A stretch of DNA of 64,000 bases from Anaerotruncus sp. G3(2012) (GTDB taxonomy: Bacteria > Bacillota > Clostridia > Oscillospirales > Ruminococcaceae): contig NZ_KE159657.1 of NCBI RefSeq assembly GCF_000403395.2, positions 548,172 through 612,171 on the forward strand, in the 5' to 3' direction. Positions 30,573-39,113 of the stretch are shown here, in pieces; the first letter of the stretch is position 1, and each line of letters opens with the position of its first letter. The position numbers and the translations under genes are program-made. The notes under the pieces were generated by a model. The model was not told the origin of the DNA and did not search any database. It saw only the letters and a list, made by a program, of their open reading frames with translations.

Positions 30573-32333
30573 ATGCCTTTAGACGGAATCTTTCTCAGCC
30601 AGCTCCAGCAGGAGATCTCGGCGGTCATAGTTGGCGGGCGGGTGGACAAGATCCATCAGCCTGCAAAAGAGACGATTGTGGTCGCGATGCGCGCGCAGGG
30701 CGGCAATCATAAACTGTTGATCTCGGCGTCCGCATCCAACCCACGGCTGCATTTCACCGCCCGGCCGCAGGACAATCCCAAGTCCCCGCCCATGTTCTGT
30801 ATGCTGATGCGCAAGCATCTGACCGGGGCAAAGCTGGTCGAAGTGCGGCAGATCGGACTTGACCGTATCCTGCATTTTCTGTTTGAGACGGTCAATGAGA
30901 TGGGGGATCGGGTGGTGATGACACTCGCGGTCGAGATCATGGGCAGGCACAGCAATATTATCCTGGTCTCTCCGGATGGGACGGTCGTCGATGCGATCAA
31001 GCGGATCAGCCCCGAGATGTCTCGGGTGCGTCCGATCCTGCCAGGACAGGGATATGTGCTTGTGCCGGCGCAGCAGCGGTTGGATGTCCGCCAGGCGCCG
31101 CCGGCGCAGATTGTCAGCCGCCTTCGGTCCGGGCCTGACTGCGAGCTTTCCAAAGCACTCCTCCAGGCGCTGGAGGGATTCAGCCCGTTGATCTGCCGGG
31201 AGATTGCGCATAGTGTCACCCGGGGGAACGAGCGGACGGTCTCCCAGCTGGATGAAGAACAGACCATGCGGTTGAAATTTTACCTTTCCCAGCTTTCAGA
31301 CCGGTTGCGCGCAGGCGAGACTACGCCAACCATGCTGGTTGATGCTGCGGGCAAGCCGAAGGATTTCACCTTCCTAGACATCAACCAATACGGGCACACA
31401 TTGGTCTGCCGGACGTATGAACGTTACAGTGAGCTGCTTGACCGGTTTTATAGCGAGCGCGACCGGATCGACCGGATGCACCAGCGCAGTTCCGACCTGC
31501 TCAGGCTGCTGGTCAATCTTTCGGAGCGGGTGACCCGTAAGCTGGCGGCGCAGCGGGAAGAGCTGAAAGAATCAGCGGGACGGGAGCGTTGGAAAGTCTA
31601 TGGAGACCTGCTCAATTCTAACCTCTATGCACTGGAAAAGGGGATGTCCCTTGCTGTGGTGGAAAACTACTATGAGGAGGGATGTCCCCGGGTGGAAATC
31701 ACGCTTGACCCGATGCTCACCCCTTCCCAGAACGCGCAGCGTTACTACGCCCGTTACCGGAAGGCAGATACCGCCGAAAAGAAGCTGAAAACCTTGATCG
31801 AGCAGGGGGAGGCAGAGCTGCAATATTTTGACACTGTATTCGATGAGCTTGCACGTGCCTCGCTGGACAGTGAATTGGCTGCCATCCGTACGGAGCTGGC
31901 CTCAGAGGGCTATCTGCGCAATCCGACACGACGTGGGATGAAGGAGGAGAAACTCCCGCCTCTGCGATATCTCTCGGATGACGGATTTCCCATCCTCTGC
32001 GGCCGCAACAATACCCAGAATGACCGCATGACCCTCAAAGACAGCCGCAACCATGACATCTGGTTCCACACCCAGAAGATACCCGGATCGCATGTGGTGG
32101 TGGTGACCGAGGGCAGGCCGGTCCCCAACCGTACGCTCGAGCAGGCGGCGGTGATTGCCGCATATAACTCGAATGCGCGGGAATCGGGAAAAGTACCTGT
32201 CGATTATACCGAAATCCGCAATGTGCGCAAGCATCCCGCAAATAAACCAGGGCTGGTGCTCTATGAGCCTTATCAGACCGCGATTGTTGATCCGGATAGC
32301 GAACTGGTGGAACGCCTTGCGCAGAACAGATAA
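30573..32333 (+). CDS. rqcH: RqcH/NFACT ribosome-associated quality control protein
   Basis: 586 residues, homologue of Rqc2/NEMF. In Bacillota RqcH recruits tRNA-Ala to stalled large subunits to add alanine tails. The NFACT-N domain opens MPLDGIFLSQLQQEI and includes GGRVDKIHQP and FCMLMRKHL. A central coiled coil (about 400-460) precedes the NFACT-R domain with GFPILCGRNNTQNDRMTLK and WFHTQKIPGSHVVV. It was formerly annotated as fibronectin-binding protein. The ribosome site AGGAG lies before the ATG. Ends in a terminator. Confidence 0.94.
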   Translation: MPLDGIFLSQLQQEISAVIVGGRVDKIHQPAKETIVVAMRAQGGNHKLLISASASNPRLHFTARPQDNPKSPPMFCMLMRKHLTGAKLVEVRQIGLDRILHFLFETVNEMGDRVVMTLAVEIMGRHSNIILVSPDGTVVDAIKRISPEMSRVRPILPGQGYVLVPAQQRLDVRQAPPAQIVSRLRSGPDCELSKALLQALEGFSPLICREIAHSVTRGNERTVSQLDEEQTMRLKFYLSQLSDRLRAGETTPTMLVDAAGKPKDFTFLDINQYGHTLVCRTYERYSELLDRFYSERDRIDRMHQRSSDLLRLLVNLSERVTRKLAAQREELKESAGRERWKVYGDLLNSNLYALEKGMSLAVVENYYEEGCPRVEITLDPMLTPSQNAQRYYARYRKADTAEKKLKTLIEQGEAELQYFDTVFDELARASLDSELAAIRTELASEGYLRNPTRRGMKEEKLPPLRYLSDDGFPILCGRNNTQNDRMTLKDSRNHDIWFHTQKIPGSHVVVVTEGRPVPNRTLEQAAVIAAYNSNARESGKVPVDYTEIRNVRKHPANKPGLVLYEPYQTAIVDPDSELVERLAQNR

Positions 32334-32335
32334 AA

Positions 32336-32369
32336 AAGAGGGAGCTTCCTGATCCAGGAGGCTCCCTTT
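32336..32369. terminator. Bidirectional terminator
   Basis: Stem AGGGAGCTTCCTG/CAGGAGGCTCCCT with a 3-nt loop, AAAAAAG on one side and CTTTC on the other, between convergent rqcH and the LysR gene. Confidence 0.78.
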
Positions 32370-32380
32370 CGCTATGGAGA

Positions 32381-33304
32381 TTAAAGTGGTGGGATTGAGT
32401 TCCCAAAATGATTATAAAGATTATGCAGGAACTGCTTCTCCACCTCGCTGGTGGCTTCGTTGGTGCGTTTCACCCAGACAAGCTCATTCGACTGGGAGCG
32501 GCTTTCCAGAGGGATCGAACGGATCGGCGTTTTTTCGAGGGAATCAATGACCCATTTCTGGGTGAAAGCAAATGCATCGGTCCGGAGCAGGAAATGGATG
32601 CAGGAAGCAAGCGAGTTGCAGAAAAAAACATGATGCGTATTGATGTGCCCCTCTTTTTTGGAATAAACACCTGATTTAGTATCATCTTCCATATCAAGGA
32701 CGATCTGAAGCTGATCTACAAGCTCTTCAGGCCGGACACTTTCTGCATTGTATAGGGGGGATTTTGGACCGACACTGACATAAATGTTGGAATAATCGAT
32801 CACATGCACTTCCAGATTTTTGTCATTGACCAGCCAGTGAAACGGACGGGCATCTATATGGCTGCATACAATCAGCCCGATGTCTGCGGTCCGGCCAATC
32901 ACGGCCTCTACAATCTCCCCTCTGTCTGCCTCGAGCAGATCAATATGGATCGAATGGGATTCAAACTGCCGGTAGGTTTGCAGGATTAGGTCATATAGAA
33001 ACGAGAACTGCTGCGAAGCGATTGAGAGGATGTGACGTCCAGAACGAAACCCATCCTCAAAGACCTTATCCAGAGAACGGATCGCGTTCAGAACATTCTG
33101 CGCATAGTAGAGGAACTCTTTTCCCTCCGGTGTGAGCTGGATGCCTTTTGGCCTGCGGTCGAAAATTTTAATGTGATATTCGCTTTCCAGATTGGAAATC
33201 GATTTGGTCAGACTGGGCTGGCTCAGAAAAAGCTGCTGTGCAGCGCGGGTAATTGAGCCACATTCCACTACTTTCATCAGGTATTCCAACTGCTGAATCT
33301 GCAT
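32381..33304 (-). CDS. LysR-family transcriptional regulator
   Basis: 307 residues. The N-terminal HTH is MQIQQLEYLMKVVECGSITRAAQQLFLSQPSLTKSISNLE, followed by a linker helix and a periplasmic-binding-like effector domain (about 90-300). The effector pocket is not predictable. It is transcribed away from the short-chain dehydrogenase with a 240-bp AT-rich gap, the classic layout for LysR control of the neighbour. Shine-Dalgarno AAAGGAGGA. Confidence 0.92.
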   Translation of the reverse strand: MQIQQLEYLMKVVECGSITRAAQQLFLSQPSLTKSISNLESEYHIKIFDRRPKGIQLTPEGKEFLYYAQNVLNAIRSLDKVFEDGFRSGRHILSIASQQFSFLYDLILQTYRQFESHSIHIDLLEADRGEIVEAVIGRTADIGLIVCSHIDARPFHWLVNDKNLEVHVIDYSNIYVSVGPKSPLYNAESVRPEELVDQLQIVLDMEDDTKSGVYSKKEGHINTHHVFFCNSLASCIHFLLRTDAFAFTQKWVIDSLEKTPIRSIPLESRSQSNELVWVKRTNEATSEVEKQFLHNLYNHFGNSIPPL

Positions 33305-33432
33305 ATTACATCCTCCTTTCTATTGGGTGTTTGTATATTATGCAAAAAGCTAACCACCAAATTTATGTATAATATGCTCTTTTTTATGAAGGCCATAAAT
33401 TTTAGTTATGGACGTCATATAAATAAAAAAGA

Positions 33433-33462
33433 TTGGAATTTTTTCATTTCATATGGTATGAT
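33433..33462 (+). promoter_or_regulatory. Promoter of the short-chain dehydrogenase gene
   Basis: TTGGAA (33433-33438) and TATGAT (33457-33462), 18-nt spacer, in an AT-rich divergent region (33305-33552). The weak -35 would suit LysR activation. Confidence 0.5.
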
Positions 33463-33552
33463 AAGTAACAGAAAGACAAAATCTCACGGAAGGACAACCT
33501 CAATTCGACATAGCTGCTTCCAAATCTACTTTACAGAAGGAGGATGAAACCT

Positions 33553-34365
33553 ATGGATCATCCGCTGGATGCTCGAGTGGAACGCAAAACAAATATTTTT
33601 GACCTGTTCTCACTGAAGGGCAAAAAAGCGATGGTGACAAAAGCGGCTGATGGAATCGGAAAAAGCTCTGCTATGGCCTTTGCAGAAGCAGGAGCCGATC
33701 TGGCATTGTTGGGAGATGAACGAGACAGCGACCAGCTGGAACGGCTTGCAGAAGAGCTTGAAGAACGATTCGATGTAAAAGTTGCGGTGTTCTGCTGCAA
33801 CAATCTGGAGGATGAGCAGTTGGATGCTCTTCGGGAAGAATTGTTGCAGGAGATGGGGACGATTGATGTCGCCCATATCAATACGAGAATCCAGGTGGAG
33901 GAGGAGGCGCTCGTTTCGGAGGAGAGCTGGAAGCTGGCGCTGCATGAAAATCTGGACAACATATTCCAGACCGGAAGGCTCGTTCAACAGCTTATGCAGG
34001 AGCATCGTGGCGGATCAATCATCTTTACCTTCTCCGCAGCCGAATCGAATGTGGAGGAGGGTGCGGATACATTCTGTCCGCTGCCGGACGCCGCCTATGA
34101 CTCAGCCAAAACAGCGATTTCACAATATGCGAGGATGTTGGCCGCATTTTCCGCACGTAAGGGGATCCGGGTGAACACGCTCTGCCCAAAGCCTAGCTGG
34201 ACTGTGGAAAATCAGGTGCCTCTTGGGGAAACCGGATTGGGTTCCCAGATTGAGTCTCTCGAAGAGAATGAAAAACTGCAAGGTGTGCTGCTCTTTCTAG
34301 CGAGTGATGCTTCCAGTTCCATCACCGGTGCGCATATTCCGGTTGGCGGTGGCTTCTTCTCCTGA
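33553..34365 (+). CDS. Short-chain dehydrogenase/reductase with degenerate motifs
   Basis: 270 residues, Rossmann-fold SDR. The cofactor loop that normally reads TGxxxGIG is TKAADGIG (one Gly replaced by Lys). The NNAG structural motif is replaced by HINTRIQ. The active-site YxxxK is present as YDSAK, with a candidate Ser in FTFSAAE. The C-terminus IPVGGGFFS resembles the usual VDGG end. Start at 33553 because the AAGGAGG site is correctly spaced for it and too close to the ATG at 33544. Possibly a reductase for a compound sensed by the divergent LysR regulator. Confidence 0.8.
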   Translation: MDHPLDARVERKTNIFDLFSLKGKKAMVTKAADGIGKSSAMAFAEAGADLALLGDERDSDQLERLAEELEERFDVKVAVFCCNNLEDEQLDALREELLQEMGTIDVAHINTRIQVEEEALVSEESWKLALHENLDNIFQTGRLVQQLMQEHRGGSIIFTFSAAESNVEEGADTFCPLPDAAYDSAKTAISQYARMLAAFSARKGIRVNTLCPKPSWTVENQVPLGETGLGSQIESLEENEKLQGVLLFLASDASSSITGAHIPVGGGFFS

Positions 34366-34397
34366 GCGGCAGAATAAAAACAGCTTACTTCTTAAAT

Positions 34398-34491
34398 TGG
34401 AACCGGACTTTTCCCGGTCCGGATTCCAACGCCCCCTATATATCTTGTGAAAGGTCGGAAAGGCATTGCTGAAAGGCGGTGCCTTTCCGGC
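34398..34491 (+). terminator. Two hairpins after the SDR gene
   Basis: First stem TTGGAACCGGAC/GTCCGGATTCCAA (34398-34430) with one bulged base; second stem CGGAAAGGCA/TGCCTTTCCG followed by GCCGTTTTCAC (34456-34497). Either could end the SDR transcript. The gap to the tetR gene (34366-34631) holds no gene. Confidence 0.55.
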
Positions 34492-34567
34492 CGTTTTCAC
34501 AGAAATCCCTCCTTCTTTTAAGTTTAAACGTTTGTCACCCCATTGTCAATCAAACTGGGGCAACATT

Positions 34568-34612
34568 CCAAAAAAGAATGGCTTGAGGAGCGCCAATGGC
34601 GTTCCCAAGCCA
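34568..34612 (-). terminator. Terminator of the TetR gene
   Basis: On the minus strand a TGGCTTGGGAACGCC-type stem with 3-nt loop is followed by TTCTTTTTTGG, 19 nt beyond the stop codon. Confidence 0.75.
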
Positions 34613-34631
34613 GTTTACGTTTTCCTTTCCT

Positions 34632-35222
34632 CTAGGTTTTGGAACTTGAGAGGGCCGAGATGACCTGTGTTGCCATCTGTTCGAGCAGTTCGGAGATCTC
34701 TTTGGGGTTCTGGAGCATCCCGGTATCGAGCCAGTGACGCAGTACACCTACACAGCCGGAAACGAGGAAAGCGCTGAAAAATTCGAACCTCTGGGTGTCG
34801 TTGCTGCCCCCACGGTAGAGGTCGAGCCAATCGCTCAGGCATTTTCGGCGGATCAGATCGCTCAGGTGTTCGACGAATGCCATGTCCCCGTTGCGGCTGA
34901 GAAATGACCGGCAGAGCTGGGCATTTTCGGCGAGATAGTTAATCAGCTCAAGGATCAGTGGGAACGGCGATTCCCCCGGTTTGAACCGGTAGGCATCCAG
35001 GATGTTTACAACATCGCTGACCATCTCTTCTTCAATATTAGCGTACAGGTCGTAGATATCCCGATAGTGCAGATAAAAGGTGCCGCGATGCAGGTCAGCA
35101 AGGTCGGTCAGCTCCCGAACCGAAATATCCTTAATATTTTTCTGGGCAAGCAGAACAGCAAATCCTTCCCGCAGCGCTTTCTTTGTTTTTCGGACCCTTC
35201 GATCATCCTGTTTTTCGTTCAT
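34632..35222 (-). CDS. TetR-family regulator
   Basis: 196 residues. The HTH (VRKTKKALREGFAVLLAQKNIKDISVRELTDLADLHRGTFYLHYRDIYDLYANIEEEM) is of the TetR/AcrR Dha-like type with a ligand domain of the TetR_C_7 sort after it. Start at 35222 after AAGAGGTGAAA; the upstream in-frame part lies in the promoter region. It is divergent from the MMPL transporter operon with inverted repeats between, so it very probably represses that operon. Confidence 0.9.
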   Translation of the reverse strand: MNEKQDDRRVRKTKKALREGFAVLLAQKNIKDISVRELTDLADLHRGTFYLHYRDIYDLYANIEEEMVSDVVNILDAYRFKPGESPFPLILELINYLAENAQLCRSFLSRNGDMAFVEHLSDLIRRKCLSDWLDLYRGGSNDTQRFEFFSAFLVSGCVGVLRHWLDTGMLQNPKEISELLEQMATQVISALSSSKT

Positions 35223-35300
35223 AAAAATTTCACCTCTTTTTTTCGGGAATAATAGACAAATGCTATCAAATTGTCTTTTAAAGGACTTTCTGCCGTTAAA

Positions 35301-35357
35301 TTGACTATGGTATTTTTGTCTTACGTTTATTATAATATCTCCTGTAAGAATAGTCAA
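35301..35357 (-). promoter_or_regulatory. TetR promoter embedded in a long inverted repeat
   Basis: On the minus strand TTGACT (35352-35357) and TATAAT (35329-35334), 17-nt spacer. The element is bounded by TTGACTAT (35301-35308) and ATAGTCAA (35349-35357) and contains inner arms CTTAC/GTAAG. Such nested symmetry between divergent genes is a good TetR operator candidate. No equally good promoter was found for the MMPL direction. Confidence 0.6.
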
Positions 35358-35382
35358 CAACAGTTTATTATTTGACAACGAA

Positions 35383-37503
35383 ATGAATAGACTGATAGAC
35401 GGAATGCGGGGGATCAACTTGGAAAAAGTGGTAAAATGGATGCTGCGGCTGCGCGGGCTGGTTCTAATCCTGTTTCTGGCAGCGGCGGTGCTCTGTGGGA
35501 TCATGACCTTTCAGGTGCGGACCAACTATGATATGATCGACTATCTGCCAGATGAGGCGCCCTCCACCATCGCGCTTGATGTGATGGACGAATCCTATGA
35601 AAAGTCGGTGCCAAACCTGCGGGTGATGGTGCGGGATGTTTCCATTCCGGAGGCACTCGACTATAAAGAGCGGATCAAAGCGCTGCCGGGAGTGGAGGAC
35701 ATCAACTGGCTGGACGACCAGGTGGACATCAAGGTGCCGCTTGAGGTACAGAGCCAGAAAACAGTCGAGGACTGGTATAAGGATAAAAACGCACTCTTCT
35801 CGATCGTGGTGAGTGAGGCGGAACAACAGCAGACGCTGGCGCAGATCCGGGAGCTGATCGGGGAGGAAGGCGCGATGAGCGGGAACCCGGTCGATACGGT
35901 AAATGCCCAGGTTTCGACCAGCGCGGAGATCAAACATATGATGAGCATTATCATCCCACTGATGTTTGCGATCCTGCTGTTTACAACCTCCTCCTGGTTT
36001 GAGCCGGTGCTGTTTATGCTGAACGTCGGGGTTGCGATCGTACTTAATATGGGTACCAATCTGATATTCGGGGAGATTTCGTTCATTACCAAGACGACCG
36101 GTGCAATCCTACAGCTCGCCTGCTCGATGGACTATGCGATCTTCCTGGTCGACCGGTTTGAGGAAATCCGCCGGGAAGGGTACGAAGCGATCGACGCGAT
36201 GTCGATTGCGGTGTCCAAATCGGCTGCATCAATCCTCTCAAGCGGCCTGACCACTGTGGTTGGTTTTGCAGCCCTGATCGCTATGCGGTTCAAGATCGGC
36301 CCGGACATGGGATATGTACTCTCTAAAGGAATTGTCATCTCCCTTTTGGTGACGCTGCTGTTTATGCCCTGCCTGACTATGTGCTGCTATAAGCTGATCG
36401 ACCGCACGCAGCACCGCTCGTTTATGCCGACCTTCGAGCGGACCGCACGCTGGGCAGACCGCGCCAAAGGGTTTGTCACCATCTGTCTGCTGGTCTGCCT
36501 GATTCCCAGCTACCTTGCGCAGAAGCAGATTTCATTTATGTATGGGATGTCGGGCATGGCGGCGCCAGGGTCCCAGGTTGTCAACGACCGGGACGCGATC
36601 AACGACCTATTCGGGGAGTCCGCATCCTATGCGCTGCTCCTGCCAAAAGGCAATTCTGCAAACGAGCAGGAGCTGAACGATGCGCTCAAAGCACTTCCGG
36701 AGGTTTCTTCCGTACTTTCGTTTGTCGAAAATGTGGGACGGCCAATCCCTGAGCAGTATGTGCCCAAGGAGTCGCTCAAGATGCTCAATTCGGACGAATA
36801 CACCCGTATGGTCGTGATGGCGCGGGTGCCTCCTGAAAGTGAAAAGACCTTCGCATTCGTTGAGAAGCTGCGGGAATTGGCGGGTACCTATTATCCGGAG
36901 GGCTATCATCTGGCGGGGGAGACTGCAAACGTCTATGACATGAAGGATACGATTACTGCTGACAGCATTAAGGTCAACCTGATCTCGATTGGTGCAATCG
37001 CATTGATCCTCCTGCTCACGTTCCATTCGTTTACCCTGCCTTTTTTCCTGTTGCTGACGATCGAATCTTCGATCTTTCTGAATCTGGCGGTTCCCTACTT
37101 CACCGGGCAGACCCTCAACTATATCGGCTATCTGATTATCAGTTCGGTGCAGCTTGGCGCGACGGTTGACTATGCGATCCTGTTTACCAACCGTTATCTG
37201 GAAAATCGGGCGGAGATGCCGAAAAAACAGTGCGCGGCTCGGACGATTCAGGACACGGCGGGCAGCATCCTGACCTCGGGCGGAATCCTGACCTCGGCGG
37301 GATTGGTCCTCGGCCTGATCTCAACCAATGGGGTTATCAGCCAGCTCGGTATTTTGATCGCACGCGGCGCGGTGCTCTCGGCGATTCTGGTGCTGGTATT
37401 TCTGCCATCCATGCTCGCCAATATGGAACCGGTAATCAAAAGAACAACCAGAAAGCTCCATTTTTACACACTAGCAGAAAACCGGGAGGAGGTGCAGGCA
37501 TGA
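35383..37503 (+). CDS. MMPL/RND-type exporter
   Basis: 706 residues, twelve predicted helices in two sixes: one helix near 24-44, a large extracytoplasmic loop (about 45-190), five helices, then the repeat with a second loop (about 395-540). Typical MMPL stretches are GAILQLACSMDYAIFLVDRFEE and LIISSVQLGATVDYAILFTNRYLE. Gram-positive MMPL proteins export lipids, glycolipids or peptides using the proton gradient. It heads an operon with two secreted proteins (stop overlaps next start, ATGA) and is probably under the divergent TetR regulator. Confidence 0.9.
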   Translation: MNRLIDGMRGINLEKVVKWMLRLRGLVLILFLAAAVLCGIMTFQVRTNYDMIDYLPDEAPSTIALDVMDESYEKSVPNLRVMVRDVSIPEALDYKERIKALPGVEDINWLDDQVDIKVPLEVQSQKTVEDWYKDKNALFSIVVSEAEQQQTLAQIRELIGEEGAMSGNPVDTVNAQVSTSAEIKHMMSIIIPLMFAILLFTTSSWFEPVLFMLNVGVAIVLNMGTNLIFGEISFITKTTGAILQLACSMDYAIFLVDRFEEIRREGYEAIDAMSIAVSKSAASILSSGLTTVVGFAALIAMRFKIGPDMGYVLSKGIVISLLVTLLFMPCLTMCCYKLIDRTQHRSFMPTFERTARWADRAKGFVTICLLVCLIPSYLAQKQISFMYGMSGMAAPGSQVVNDRDAINDLFGESASYALLLPKGNSANEQELNDALKALPEVSSVLSFVENVGRPIPEQYVPKESLKMLNSDEYTRMVVMARVPPESEKTFAFVEKLRELAGTYYPEGYHLAGETANVYDMKDTITADSIKVNLISIGAIALILLLTFHSFTLPFFLLLTIESSIFLNLAVPYFTGQTLNYIGYLIISSVQLGATVDYAILFTNRYLENRAEMPKKQCAARTIQDTAGSILTSGGILTSAGLVLGLISTNGVISQLGILIARGAVLSAILVLVFLPSMLANMEPVIKRTTRKLHFYTLAENREEVQA

Positions 37504-39098
37504 ACAGACAGAGAGTCCAGAAATTGCTCGCGGCATCTGTGGCAGCTGCCCTCGCTGTAGCACCTATCGCGGCTTTTGCGGATGGAGATGGGGACGCCCC
37601 GGAGTTTCGCGGGATCACCCTGTATGGGAATACCACCACCCTGCCGGGCGGGGAGATCGAGCTTGGGCTGGACGCAGTGGACGAAGACGGGATAGAGAAG
37701 ATCGTCGTGCGGTTCCAGAGCGAATCGGGCAGACAGCTTTCGTTCACCCTGCGGGAAACATCGGAGGAGTCGGACATCAACGAACGGTATGGCGGCACCC
37801 TACATATTCCAGCGTCTGCACAGGCAGGCGTCTACCAGGTGAAATCGGTCGAGCTGACCGACCGGGAGGAGAACATCAGCCGGTATTACTACCAGCGCAA
37901 GGATATGCGCCGGTCGAACGACGAGTCCTACCTTTTGGAGGGACAGCCGGCCTCGTTTACGGTGGTACGGGAATCCACCCAGCCTGTTGTGTCAGGATGT
38001 ACCCTCAGCAGGCAGGAGATTGGGCCGGGCGGTACCGCGTTGCTGTCCTTCCGGCTGGATGGAACTCCCGCCTCACTGAAAAAGGCGACGCTGGTGTTCC
38101 AAAATCCCGTCAACGGGCGCAAGATTCTCTGCACCGCTGACCGGGACGACCGGCAACCGGACGGGTCCTATCAGGTGGAACTGGAAGTACCGCTACAGGA
38201 GCCAGCGGGGCAGTTCACCCTCTATCGGATGTCGGCAGAGGATGCGGGGGGAAACAAACAGAGCTACAGCACCAGCACAACGATCGAGGACGATCTTCCG
38301 TTGCCGTTTTCCTGCGGTTTCACGGTGACAGCGGGAAACCGGAACAACGCCCTTTCCAAACCGCGTCTGGAGCTGGTGGAAGTCACCCTGGAGGGAGCTG
38401 AAGGGGACCACTGGAACTACCGGCTGCGGGTGCAGGTCTCGGATAACGGCATTGGGATCGACCATATCACGGTGCGGTTTGAAAATCCGGCAAACGGGCG
38501 GACGTTGAGCAAGGTGTTAAAGGCCGAAGACGGAAAAAACGGTGTCTTTACCGGCACGCTCGAAGTCAAAAAGAGTGAACCAGCGGGGACATTCCTGCTC
38601 GATAATGTGGGCGTGACGGATCGGGCCAAAAATTATCAGGCGTATTGCCGTCCGGCAGACGTCAAGGAAGCCAACCACAAGCTCCCCTTGCCGCAGACGG
38701 TCTCGTTTGCGGTGAACAGCCGGGTTACGGGTTCGGCGGATGAGACAGCACCGGTTTTGCATAGTGTACAGGTCAGTCCGAAAACCGCTGATACTGGCAA
38801 GCTGATCCGAGTGGACGCGGTTGTGACCGACGATTTTTCGGGTGTGGATTCGGTAAAGCTGCGATTTGAGAGTTACAGCGGAAAGGCGGTTTCGGTTGAT
38901 CTGGTGCACCGGGAAGGAAACCGATTCACCGGGACCCTCAAGGGGACAAAAACCAAGACAGGCGGAACCTACCGGCTGGTGAAAGCGGTATTGAAAGACA
39001 AGGCGGGCAATTCCCGCACCTATTACGACAGACCGGATGGAAGAAACGGGGAGCTTCTCCTGTCCAAACCGGAATTTACCCTGCAAGAGGATGAATAG
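37500..39098 (+). CDS. Secreted protein with four beta-sandwich repeats
   Basis: 532 residues. Signal peptide: NRQRVQKLLAASVAAALAVAPIAAFADG, cleavage likely after AFA (about 25). The mature part contains four copies of a domain of roughly 110-130 residues. Each has the core pattern VRFQSESGRQLSF, LVFQNPVNGRKIL, VRFENPANGRTLS or LRFESYSGKAVSV, then a strand GTL and a turn ending in a K/D-x-AGN or RAKN motif. This suggests an Ig-like fold. It is translationally coupled to the MMPL exporter, so it may be its extracellular accessory protein or cargo. No anchor or sortase motif seen. Confidence 0.7.
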   Translation: MNRQRVQKLLAASVAAALAVAPIAAFADGDGDAPEFRGITLYGNTTTLPGGEIELGLDAVDEDGIEKIVVRFQSESGRQLSFTLRETSEESDINERYGGTLHIPASAQAGVYQVKSVELTDREENISRYYYQRKDMRRSNDESYLLEGQPASFTVVRESTQPVVSGCTLSRQEIGPGGTALLSFRLDGTPASLKKATLVFQNPVNGRKILCTADRDDRQPDGSYQVELEVPLQEPAGQFTLYRMSAEDAGGNKQSYSTSTTIEDDLPLPFSCGFTVTAGNRNNALSKPRLELVEVTLEGAEGDHWNYRLRVQVSDNGIGIDHITVRFENPANGRTLSKVLKAEDGKNGVFTGTLEVKKSEPAGTFLLDNVGVTDRAKNYQAYCRPADVKEANHKLPLPQTVSFAVNSRVTGSADETAPVLHSVQVSPKTADTGKLIRVDAVVTDDFSGVDSVKLRFESYSGKAVSVDLVHREGNRFTGTLKGTKTKTGGTYRLVKAVLKDKAGNSRTYYDRPDGRNGELLLSKPEFTLQEDE

Positions 39099-39113
39099 GG
39101 AGGCTTTTTTGAG

